Part shown: one piece after another, positions 1 through 6,404 of the stretch | How the letters are laid out: every line of letters starts with the position of its first letter | Numbering within the stretch: position 1 is the first letter of the stretch | From: DAMCAP01 sp964369265 | GTDB lineage: Bacteria; Bacillota; Clostridia; Oscillospirales; Ruminococcaceae | NCBI GenBank assembly: GCA_964369265.1 | Contig: CAYJEV010000086.1 | Span: 1-7,178 of the forward strand | Length of the DNA: 7,178 bases | Direction: 5' to 3' | Position numbers and translations under genes: made by a program | Notes under the pieces: generated by a model | What the model saw: the letters and a program-made list of their open reading frames with translations, nothing else | Databases searched by the model: none | Told to the model about the DNA's origin: nothing

Positions 1-62
1 GAGATTATTTATATTATAACAAAATACATCTTTATTTTCAATATAGTATGCTTAATAAAACT

Positions 63-92
63 GTGTCAATATTCTTGCAATAATTATATTAT
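63..92 (+). promoter_or_regulatory. Possible promoter of the DUF11/SdrD-B gene
   Basis: A weak sigma-A-like pair lies upstream of the large surface-type gene: GTGTCA at 63-68 (4 of 6 matches to TTGACA), an 18-base spacer, and TATTAT at 87-92 (5 of 6 to TATAAT). Other -10-like hexamers overlap here (TATATT at 85-90, TATAGT at 90-95 and 95-100), so the exact site is uncertain. The leader of about 40 bases shows no riboswitch I can recognise. Confidence 0.35.
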
Positions 93-136
93 AGTATAGT
101 GGTGCACGCTAATTAACTTATTTGAAAGGAGCAATT

Positions 137-3091
137 ATGGCGACACTAATATCGCAAGTGGACAGACAGTTTGGAAACTATGAAGATGTTTTTGTATATT
201 CATTAAATGCTAGCTTTAATGGTGTGGAGGGGGATATTGACTCTGCTGAGATAAGAGTTTTTATTCCAGATTATTTTGAGATATTTTTAGGAGATGCAAA
301 AGAACCTGTAAAATCAGTTAACACAATAGCAGTTGCTGGTGGAACAGAGATTGTATATGACTTTGGGGCTATAACAGATCTTGGGATAGCTGTTAGATTA
401 GGATTTGGGCTAACATTTAAGCTAGAAGCAGAAAATGCTCAAAGCTTTATATTAAACCCTAAAATGTTTATCAATGGCTTAGAATTTATATCTTTTGAGA
501 ATGAGGCAATTACCTTATCGGCAACACCGCAATTTGAAATCTCAAGAGAGATTGTGCTGCCAATAGAAGCGCCATCAGCTGGAAGCGCTGTCTTTTATAA
601 GCTAACTCTCCAGAACTTTGGCGATTTAGGCGCAGAGATTCAGAATGTTGAAATAATATGTAATGGATCGGATATTGTGACTATTGACACAAATTATCCT
701 GCTGTTGGTAAGGACGTTTCCTCAAAATTTGCAGACATTTCAGCCGATGGTATAGAGGCGACTTATATTGATAATTCCCTTCGCTTTTTTATACCAAACT
801 ATAGGGGCGAAATCTACGAGTTTGTGTATAGGGCAGTCATAGATGAACTAGCTCTAGTTGGAACAGAGGTTGACACTATAGCGACTTGGAGCATAAACAC
901 AGTAGCACAAGATGATGAGGTGAATGCAGTAACTCTATCAGAGCCTGTTTATAATGCAAATATCTCATTATATGTACCAGATTATTCTTTGCCATCTGAA
1001 TATATCTGCTTTAGAATGAACATTCATAATGTTGGTAATCAGATTTTAGAGAGTGTGCTTTTTGAGAATGATCTCCCAGCACAGGTGCAGTATTATGAGT
1101 TTAGCTCAGGTGCATTTCATATTGGAGCAATAGAGCAGAATATTTCTGCTGACTATTTCATCGACTATGAAACAGTAAACGGCATAACAGGGCAATTAGG
1201 ACCTTTTAACACAGATGTAAATAGTGTTGTTGATTTAACGGCTGTTATTGCTGAGGGCGATAATCTAACCAAACTAATCTGGAGGCTTGAAACTTTGGGC
1301 ATTGGCGTTAGAAACAGAATTTCTCCTCAGCTTTTAGGTATTGTGAATGCTGACACTCCAATAGATAGCTCAATATTAGATCATATACACCTAAGCTTTG
1401 ATGTAGAGGGAGTTACAACAGAAATTGTTTCCAATGAAACTACAATAGTTGCTAACTATTGTGTGTTAAATCCAAGCCTATTATCAAGCGTTAATCAAAA
1501 CCCTGTAAAGCCTAACGATATAGTAACCTTCACTCTAAGGGCAACTTGCGCAAGCTCTAGGCTAAATAATCCAATCTTTGCTGTATTACTTGGAAAAGAG
1601 TTTGAATATCTAGGCAATCCGACCTACAATTACACCGATTTATTCACAGCAACCTCACCACCACAACCAGAGGTGAGGTTAATTCCTAACTTCAATGATA
1701 ATGGCGATACGCTAGTTAAATTTGAGTTTAAAGATGAAAATGCTTACTCATTTAGGCAACTAGCGACTATTAGAATAGCATTTGAGGCTAGGGTAGCAGT
1801 TGGAGCTTTAGGAAATGTCAGTACCTCTTTGTTGATGAATTCACGAAATAGTGTTGGTGTTATTCCAACTAGCATAGATGTATATGTAGACCAAGATAAT
1901 ATTGCTGAAGATTTAACTGTATCGACAAACTACGCCGAAAGCAATACTATGACAAACAGAATACTTTATTTTGTTAGCACTTCCTCTAACAAAAAAGTTA
2001 AGGGATTGCTAGATACAGAATATATTGAAGAACCATTTGTTGGTAGAACGGTTAGTGGAGGAAGCCTTGAATATTTAATATCAGTCACAAATATAGGCAA
2101 TGCTAACCTTGAGGAAGTTGAGATAGTCGATATTCTCCCTTTTATCGGCGATACTGGAGTTATTGAAACAGCTATACCTCGAAATAGTGAATATCAAGTA
2201 TTTGCGTTAACAGAAGTGGTTGCTTATCTATTTCCTAGCGAAGAGGAGGTAAGCTTTGATATCTATTATTCAAGAAGCAGCGATCCTGTTAGGTTTGGAC
2301 CTGCTTTTAATGTTATAGGAAGTGTGGACGACTGGAGCACTGAAATTCCAGAGGACTTGAGCGAGCTTAGGGCATTTAAAGTCAAAATAAAAGACACAGT
2401 TTTAAAGCCAGCCCAAAGCCTAAGAGTTGGCATAAGCGCTAATATACCTGTTGGCACAGCTATTGGCTCTGTTGCATGGAACTCTTTTGCGACTGATGTT
2501 GTGTATACTGATTTATCAGATGTCAAGCAGCATTTGCTTGCAGTTGAGCCAGAGAAGGTTGGCGTTGAAGTTGTTCCAAATGAACCTGATACTGCTAGAA
2601 TAACAGGCTATGCGTGGTTTGATAGCGATGGAGATGGTTATTACAGCGACGAAGAAGCCTATCTAAATGATGTAATGGCTGTTTTATATAATGAAGCAGG
2701 AGAACAGCAACGTGTCACTGCAACAAGGCAGGATGCTTTTGGCAATGATGGAAGATATGCTTTTGAAAATTTGCCAGCGGGAAGATACTATGTTAAGTTC
2801 TTTATTGATACTAATAAACTGAAATTCACAACACAAAGACCAGATGATGATAATGGCAGCAAGGCTAATAAGTCAACAGGAATAACTCCAATAATTGACT
2901 TAACATCTGAAACTGAAAGCTTGAATGTCAATGTCGGTATACTCTCCAAAACACAACACACTTTAACAGAAATAATGAAGGTTAATAATCAAGCAAGGGG
3001 AATGCTTCGAGATGTTATAAAGACACAAATGCTATTAACAATGAAGCAAGAAGATGTGCTTGAAATTGTTGAGATGGATTTATTAAAATAA
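137..3091 (+). CDS. Large DUF11-like / SdrD-B domain repeat protein, putative surface protein
   Basis: This is a 984-residue beta-rich modular protein, probably acting at the cell surface as an adhesin or structural protein; the role is inferred from domain type. The ATG at 137 was chosen because AAAGGAG at 125-131 sits 5 bases before it. An in-frame TTG at 122 would put the start upstream of that site and is unlikely. Several immunoglobulin-like modules of DUF11 character follow one another, roughly residues 1-130, 135-265, 275-440 and 442-580. The clearest DUF11 match is around 634-668, with SLEYLISVTNIGNANLEEVE followed by an IVDILP-type strand. An SdrD-B (Cna-B-like) domain spans about 818-935. 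It carries a perfect 12-residue EF-hand-like loop, DSDGDGYYSDEE, at 829-840, and the typical ending YAFENLPAGRYYVKF. The last 48 residues look helical. No N-terminal signal peptide, LPxTG motif or C-terminal membrane anchor is visible, which is odd for this class. The gene is monocistronic and followed by a terminator. The SdrD-B and DUF11 calls are firm; the cell location is not. Confidence 0.9.
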   Translation: MATLISQVDRQFGNYEDVFVYSLNASFNGVEGDIDSAEIRVFIPDYFEIFLGDAKEPVKSVNTIAVAGGTEIVYDFGAITDLGIAVRLGFGLTFKLEAENAQSFILNPKMFINGLEFISFENEAITLSATPQFEISREIVLPIEAPSAGSAVFYKLTLQNFGDLGAEIQNVEIICNGSDIVTIDTNYPAVGKDVSSKFADISADGIEATYIDNSLRFFIPNYRGEIYEFVYRAVIDELALVGTEVDTIATWSINTVAQDDEVNAVTLSEPVYNANISLYVPDYSLPSEYICFRMNIHNVGNQILESVLFENDLPAQVQYYEFSSGAFHIGAIEQNISADYFIDYETVNGITGQLGPFNTDVNSVVDLTAVIAEGDNLTKLIWRLETLGIGVRNRISPQLLGIVNADTPIDSSILDHIHLSFDVEGVTTEIVSNETTIVANYCVLNPSLLSSVNQNPVKPNDIVTFTLRATCASSRLNNPIFAVLLGKEFEYLGNPTYNYTDLFTATSPPQPEVRLIPNFNDNGDTLVKFEFKDENAYSFRQLATIRIAFEARVAVGALGNVSTSLLMNSRNSVGVIPTSIDVYVDQDNIAEDLTVSTNYAESNTMTNRILYFVSTSSNKKVKGLLDTEYIEEPFVGRTVSGGSLEYLISVTNIGNANLEEVEIVDILPFIGDTGVIETAIPRNSEYQVFALTEVVAYLFPSEEEVSFDIYYSRSSDPVRFGPAFNVIGSVDDWSTEIPEDLSELRAFKVKIKDTVLKPAQSLRVGISANIPVGTAIGSVAWNSFATDVVYTDLSDVKQHLLAVEPEKVGVEVVPNEPDTARITGYAWFDSDGDGYYSDEEAYLNDVMAVLYNEAGEQQRVTATRQDAFGNDGRYAFENLPAGRYYVKFFIDTNKLKFTTQRPDDDNGSKANKSTGITPIIDLTSETESLNVNVGILSKTQHTLTEIMKVNNQARGMLRDVIKTQMLLTMKQEDVLEIVEMDLLK

Positions 3092-3123
3092 TCATCACCT
3101 ATCATAACTAATCTATAAGCATC

Positions 3124-3170
3124 AAAACTGTCACTGCATTTAATGTGGTGGCAGTTTTAGTATTTATATT
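3124..3170 (+). terminator. Intrinsic terminator after the DUF11/SdrD-B gene
   Basis: Arms at 3124-3139 and 3143-3158 form a 16-bp stem (three G-U pairs, otherwise Watson-Crick) with a TTA loop. The 3' arm ends in TTTT and is followed by a T-rich stretch to about 3170. It starts 33 bases after the stop codon. Confidence 0.8.
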
Positions 3171-3245
3171 TGATAAACTCAAACATAGAATAAGGGCTGA
3201 AGGTGAAAATATATACATAATATGCCAAATGTTAAAATGCATTGC

Positions 3246-3275
3246 TTGCGGCAACAGTTAGCTATCTGCTATACT
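3246..3275 (+). promoter_or_regulatory. Promoter of the XRE-family regulator gene
   Basis: TTGCGG at 3246-3251 and TATACT at 3270-3275 are separated by 18 bases. TGC directly before the -10 hexamer makes an extended -10 element (TGnTATACT). The expected start of transcription is near 3282, leaving a leader of about 22 bases that contains the ribosome binding site AAAGGAGG at 3288-3295, 8 bases before the ATG. Confidence 0.6.
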
Positions 3276-3303
3276 TGGATTATAAACAAAGGAGGTATTT
3301 GTT

Positions 3304-3813
3304 ATGTTGAATGAAAATATTAAAGCAGTTAGAAAATCAAAAGGGCTTTCACAACAAGAGCTTGCAATTAAGCTGAATGTGGTTAGACAGACTATATCTA
3401 AATGGGAAAAAGGGCTGTCTGTTCCCGACTCTGAAATGTTAATAAGCATATCAGAAGTATTTTCGATACCAGTAAGCGCCTTGCTTGGAGAAACTATTAT
3501 GGAAGAGAGAGCAGATGACTTAAAAATAATATCTGAAAAATTAGAGGTTATTAATTTGCAGCTTTCGCAAAAAAACATAAAAAGGCGAAAGTTGATTTTA
3601 ATGCTATATGTTTTGGTATGTACCATAATAGTTGCAGGTTTTCATTATTTATTAAAGATAGATAGCCCATACTTAAGCTGGGATTATACCAATATTGAAA
3701 CTGCTATATTAGGGGTCGGATTTCATTCGGTTGAATGGGTATTTGTGAGATTAGCGCCAATCGCATTTGTGGGAGCAGTTTTAGGAATGCTTTTAATATT
3801 TAAAAAGCAATAG
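3304..3813 (+). CDS. XRE-family HTH transcriptional regulator with C-terminal membrane segments
   Basis: This is a 169-residue DNA-binding protein probably tethered to the membrane. Residues about 4-61 form a classic XRE/Cro-type helix-turn-helix: IKAVRKSKGLSQQELAIKL, then the recognition helix around VVRQTISKWEKG, then the PDSEMLISISEVF helix and SALLGE. This sequence style is typical of Clostridia and Bacilli regulators. Residues about 64-95 are charged and helical and probably act as a linker. Hydrophobic segments at about 97-117 and 148-166 look like two membrane helices, separated by about 30 residues with conserved-looking Trp and Gly. The ATG at 3304 is supported by AAAGGAGG 8 bases upstream. 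The gene stands alone between terminators, so its target is unknown. XRE proteins often regulate themselves or adjacent genes. The HTH call is firm; the membrane topology is predicted only by hydrophobicity. Confidence 0.93.
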   Translation: MLNENIKAVRKSKGLSQQELAIKLNVVRQTISKWEKGLSVPDSEMLISISEVFSIPVSALLGETIMEERADDLKIISEKLEVINLQLSQKNIKRRKLILMLYVLVCTIIVAGFHYLLKIDSPYLSWDYTNIETAILGVGFHSVEWVFVRLAPIAFVGAVLGMLLIFKKQ

Positions 3814-3904
3814 CCTATTATTTGAGTAACGCTATTCTTATAGGAAATATGATTATAATGTATAGTGTCAAAAATATTGCATAAGTGCTTTTTTCGGCAG
3901 TTTT

Positions 3905-3937
3905 AAACTACAGTGTGAAATATCACTGTAGTTTTTT
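3905..3937 (+). terminator. Intrinsic terminator after the XRE regulator gene
   Basis: A perfect 11-bp stem AAACTACAGTG / CACTGTAGTTT (3905-3915 with 3924-3934) encloses an 8-base loop and runs into six T residues at 3932-3937. It lies about 90 bases after the stop codon, an unusually long trailer for this window. Confidence 0.88.
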
Positions 3938-4006
3938 ATTTAGGGCAAAACATGCCAAATAAGCATAATAAAAATGCGATAATACGGAAAAGTTTGTGCT
4001 TATCTA

Positions 4007-4036
4007 TGGACATACTAAACATGACTATGGTATAAT
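4007..4036 (+). promoter_or_regulatory. Extended -10 promoter of the diguanylate cyclase gene
   Basis: TGGACA at 4007-4012 (5 of 6 to the -35 consensus) is followed after 18 bases by a perfect TATAAT at 4031-4036, itself preceded by TGG, giving an extended -10 element. Transcription should start near 4043, giving a leader of about 77 bases before the ATG at 4120. No riboswitch fold was recognised in it. Confidence 0.75.
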
Positions 4037-4119
4037 AGTGGTAATTTATCTTGTCTTAAAGCTTTAGTTTTAAAAATGATATGATTAAATATAGATTGTT
4101 AAACAAGGGAGGAATAGTA

Positions 4120-5856
4120 ATGGAAGAGATTTTAGTTGTTGATGATAGTAAGTTAAATCAGGCGGTGCTTACTCGCATACTCGGCGGTGAGTATAAAATA
4201 GTATGCGCTAACAGCGGAAAAGAAATGTTTACGCTACTCGAAAAAATAAATCCTAAGCTTATTCTTCTCGATATTATTATGCCAGATTTAGATGGCTTTG
4301 AAGTTATCGCTAAGCTTAAGGTAAGCGAAGAATATAGCAAAATACCTGTCATCTTTATAACTGGATTAGACGATCCAGACAGCGAGGAAAAAGGCTTTCA
4401 GCTAGGCGCTATCGACTATATAACAAAGCCATTTAAAGAGAATGTTATAAAGGCTAGAGTTAATTCTTATGTAAAGCTTTATGACTTTGTTAGGCAAGCC
4501 GAGGTGCTAGGTCAACGTGATGGTCTAACTGGTCTATACAATAAAAAGATGACTGAGCAGCAAATTAAAAAGCTATTAAGTTCAGAACCCCCTCTTACAA
4601 ATGGCGCTTTAATGATTGTTGATATAGATAATTTCAAAAGCATAAACGATAGCTTTGGGCATTTATATGGAGATATGGTTATTAAACAGCTTGGAAATTC
4701 TCTTCGTGGCATATTCCAAAAGAGCGATATTCTTGGCAGAGTCGGAGGAGATGAGTTTTTCGTCTTTTTAAGAAACTACAAAGAAATAGATATTATAAAG
4801 GCTAGGGCTGAAGATGTTTGCAATGCTTTTAGAAAGACATATGAGCAAAACGGCATAACAATTAACATCTCCGCTAGTATAGGCATTGCAACAACTAGCG
4901 ATTCCCTTGTGTTTGAAGAAATATATAAGTATGCAGATATAGCTCTATACTCAACAAAGGTTGCTGGAAAAAACAACTATACTTTCTATGAAGGGCAAAA
5001 GGATGTTGTCTATAAATCTAACAGAACAAACATTCTAAACAGCCAAGCAAGCAAAGATGATCTAGGCGAGAGAATACGTGATTTTAGCGAAAACCTAAAG
5101 GAGTATGTATTTAATCTTGTTGAGGAAACAAAGGACGCTGAATATACAATTCAGTATGTACTAAGAATGATTGCAGAGCAGTTTTCATTCTTTAGGGCAT
5201 ACATAACAAAGCTTGACTATACAAAGAATGGTATAAAATGCATTGATAGCTGGATAAACTTTGATCCACAAGTACAGCCAACTGTTAAAGACTTATCTAT
5301 CGGATTAGTTGCTAAAATGAGCGAAACCTTTAAGTCACATAACTTGTTTATTGCAAAAGGAAATGACGACTTATTAGACTTAGGCTTTGGAAGCGATAAG
5401 GATAGCGACACATATATATTCGCCCTTAGAAACAAAAAGATTCTTCTTGGTTATATTGTATTTGAAAAGTACGTTAATAATGAAGAACAAAGCGATAAAG
5501 AGATTGGGTATATTATTGATGTTTGCCAGCAGTTATCAACTGTAATTGTCAACCAATTCTTGATTGAAACAGCTATAAAAGATAAGGAGAGCATGAGCAA
5601 ATTGCTCGATAGCTTAGATACTGCTGTTATGGTTGTTAAAATAGATGGAGGCAGACCTCTATACTTAAACAAGGCTGCAAAAGAAATGGGCGATAATATT
5701 TATAACGCACCTTGCTTTGAAAAGGGCAATAAAAAAGGTGTTGTATTAAAGCTGATTGCAGAAGTTCCAGCATACAAAGAAAAAAAATTTAGTTGCCAAA
5801 AAATCAATTGGATAGATGGCAGTGACGCTCTTATGTTGCAAATTCGAGAAATATAA
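4120..5856 (+). CDS. Response-regulator diguanylate cyclase (REC-GGDEF-GAF-PAS)
   Basis: This 578-residue soluble protein is predicted to join two GTP into cyclic di-GMP, controlled by phosphorylation. The ATG at 4120 has AAGGGAGG at 4105-4112, 7 bases upstream; the in-frame ATG at 4081 has no ribosome binding site. Residues 1-120 are a receiver domain with all key residues: acidic D8 and D9, phospho-acceptor D51 in LLLDIIMPDLDGFE, T81, and K103 in YITKPF. A GGDEF domain follows (about 131-290): DGLTGLYNKK, metal and substrate residues in VDIDNFKSIND (D168, N176, D177), the intact active-site GGDEF at 209-213, and the phosphate-binding KxxGKNNY at 280-287. The inhibitory RxxD site is altered to QKSD (200-203). 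Residues about 323-485 resemble a GAF domain and 490-578 a short PAS domain (LLDSLDTAVMVV, LYLNKAAKEM). No EAL or HD-GYP domain is present, so only synthesis is expected. No histidine kinase lies nearby. The REC and GGDEF calls are firm, the PAS call fair, the GAF call tentative. Confidence 0.95.
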   Translation: MEEILVVDDSKLNQAVLTRILGGEYKIVCANSGKEMFTLLEKINPKLILLDIIMPDLDGFEVIAKLKVSEEYSKIPVIFITGLDDPDSEEKGFQLGAIDYITKPFKENVIKARVNSYVKLYDFVRQAEVLGQRDGLTGLYNKKMTEQQIKKLLSSEPPLTNGALMIVDIDNFKSINDSFGHLYGDMVIKQLGNSLRGIFQKSDILGRVGGDEFFVFLRNYKEIDIIKARAEDVCNAFRKTYEQNGITINISASIGIATTSDSLVFEEIYKYADIALYSTKVAGKNNYTFYEGQKDVVYKSNRTNILNSQASKDDLGERIRDFSENLKEYVFNLVEETKDAEYTIQYVLRMIAEQFSFFRAYITKLDYTKNGIKCIDSWINFDPQVQPTVKDLSIGLVAKMSETFKSHNLFIAKGNDDLLDLGFGSDKDSDTYIFALRNKKILLGYIVFEKYVNNEEQSDKEIGYIIDVCQQLSTVIVNQFLIETAIKDKESMSKLLDSLDTAVMVVKIDGGRPLYLNKAAKEMGDNIYNAPCFEKGNKKGVVLKLIAEVPAYKEKKFSCQKINWIDGSDALMLQIREI

Positions 5857-5862
5857 GCAATT

Positions 5863-5900
5863 AAATCATCTCCATCTTGTTAAAAGTGGAGATGATTTTT
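5863..5900 (+). terminator. Intrinsic terminator after the diguanylate cyclase gene, possibly bidirectional
   Basis: A perfect 12-bp stem AAATCATCTCCA / TGGAGATGATTT (5863-5874 with 5887-5898) has a 12-base loop and ends in five T residues at 5896-5900. It begins 7 bases after the stop codon. It also lies downstream of the converging SdpI-family gene, about 37 bases past that stop, so it may stop leftward transcription too, although its T-tract on that strand is poorer. Confidence 0.87.
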
Positions 5901-5936
5901 AGTATTGAATTCTTGATAACGAAATCGTCTTTCTTA

Positions 5937-6338
5937 CTATTTTATTCTTTCTCCACTGCTATCAAAGGTTCTTTTTAATGCCTTTTCTGTCAGAAAAATA
6001 GCGAAGAAATATGCTATGACTTCTATAGCTAAAATAATAATAACCAAGATACTCATAATATCAATATTTGTGGTGTCATCATTAAAAACAAAGAAAAAGA
6101 ACAGGATAGGAATAATGGGAATTGGAATCAAAAACCTTCCGATTTTGCCGCTAATATCTGCCCAATAGTTATGAGCAAATTGCCAAGTATCATTGTTTAT
6201 CATTGACATTTTTGTTCTGTATCCTATTGTTTTATTGATTGTTTTGGGCGAACCATTTTTATAATATGTTCCAAAATGAATCATTAAAATAGGCTGTATC
6301 AATAAAACTAAAGATAATATTATAGTAAATATAAATAT
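5937..6338 (-). CDS. SdpI-family membrane protein, probably started at an ATA codon
   Basis: This is a small integral membrane protein of the SdpI/YhfL family. SdpI of Bacillus subtilis protects against the SdpC toxin and signals through SdpR; many family members have no known role. The family signature is clear: P-x-LMI near the first helix, then SPKTINKTIGYRTKMSM and a W-Q-F-A-H-N-Y-W segment leading to ISGKIG. Two hydrophobic helices follow, GRFLIPIPIIPILFFFFVF and MSILVIIILAIEVIAYFFAI, and the protein ends in a charged tail. The reading frame stays open and strongly hydrophobic upstream of the first usual start (TTG at 6302), encoding FIFTIILSLVLLIQPILMI, a complete first membrane helix. 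A strong AAAGGAGGG (6353-6345) sits 7 bases before an in-frame ATA at 6338-6336, giving 133 residues. Neither the TTG at 6302 nor the ATG at 6284 has a ribosome binding site, and both would cut the first helix. No sdpA, sdpB, sdpC or ArsR-type sdpR gene is in the window. The family call is firm; the ATA start is inference. Confidence 0.87.
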   Translation of the reverse strand: MFIFTIILSLVLLIQPILMIHFGTYYKNGSPKTINKTIGYRTKMSMINNDTWQFAHNYWADISGKIGRFLIPIPIIPILFFFFVFNDDTTNIDIMSILVIIILAIEVIAYFFAIFLTEKALKRTFDSSGERIK

Positions 6339-6344
6339 AAAACT

Positions 6345-6353
6345 CCCTCCTTT
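6345..6353 (-). promoter_or_regulatory. Ribosome binding site deciding the SdpI-family start
   Basis: On the minus strand AAAGGAGGG is nearly a perfect complement to the 16S rRNA 3' end. The spacing from the end of GGAGG to the ATA codon at 6338 is 7 bases. No ATG, GTG or TTG lies within reach, so this site points to a non-standard start. Confidence 0.8.
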
Positions 6354-6404
6354 ATTTTAGTAAGAATATCGACATATAGTATTGTTATATATCGTTATAG
6401 TGTT

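Larger units (their letters stand above)
3814..4119. other. 306-base intergenic region between the regulator and diguanylate cyclase genes
   Basis: No coding region or recognisable RNA gene is present. It holds about 90 bases of AT-rich 3' trailer after the regulator's stop, a terminator hairpin at 3905-3937, a spacer containing ATGCCAAAT (3952-3960), and the extended -10 promoter and leader of about 77 bases of the diguanylate cyclase gene. A TATAAT at 3854-3859 in the trailer lacks a well-spaced -35 box. Confidence 0.6.

Noticed and set aside
122..136. TTG at 122 as the start of the DUF11/SdrD-B gene
   Set aside because: The ribosome binding site AAAGGAG lies inside those first codons and is correctly spaced for the ATG at 137.
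1..136. c-di-GMP riboswitch before the surface-type gene
   Set aside because: The leader is short and AT-rich and lacks the conserved riboswitch core bases; the idea came only from the nearby GGDEF gene.
2266..2526. Minus-strand 86-codon open frame inside the DUF11/SdrD-B gene
   Set aside because: It lies wholly within a clear coding gene, has no ribosome binding site and no recognisable family.
3258..3626. Minus-strand 122-codon open frame opposite the XRE regulator
   Set aside because: It is antisense to a strong HTH domain and covers the promoter and ribosome binding site of that gene; its composition is that of a shadow frame.
4081..4119. ATG at 4081 as the start of the diguanylate cyclase
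   Set aside because: It has no ribosome binding site and adds 13 residues outside the receiver fold, while AAGGGAGG fits the ATG at 4120.
4158..5672. Five short minus-strand open frames opposite the diguanylate cyclase
   Set aside because: All are antisense to conserved REC, GGDEF, GAF or PAS sequence and lack their own signals.
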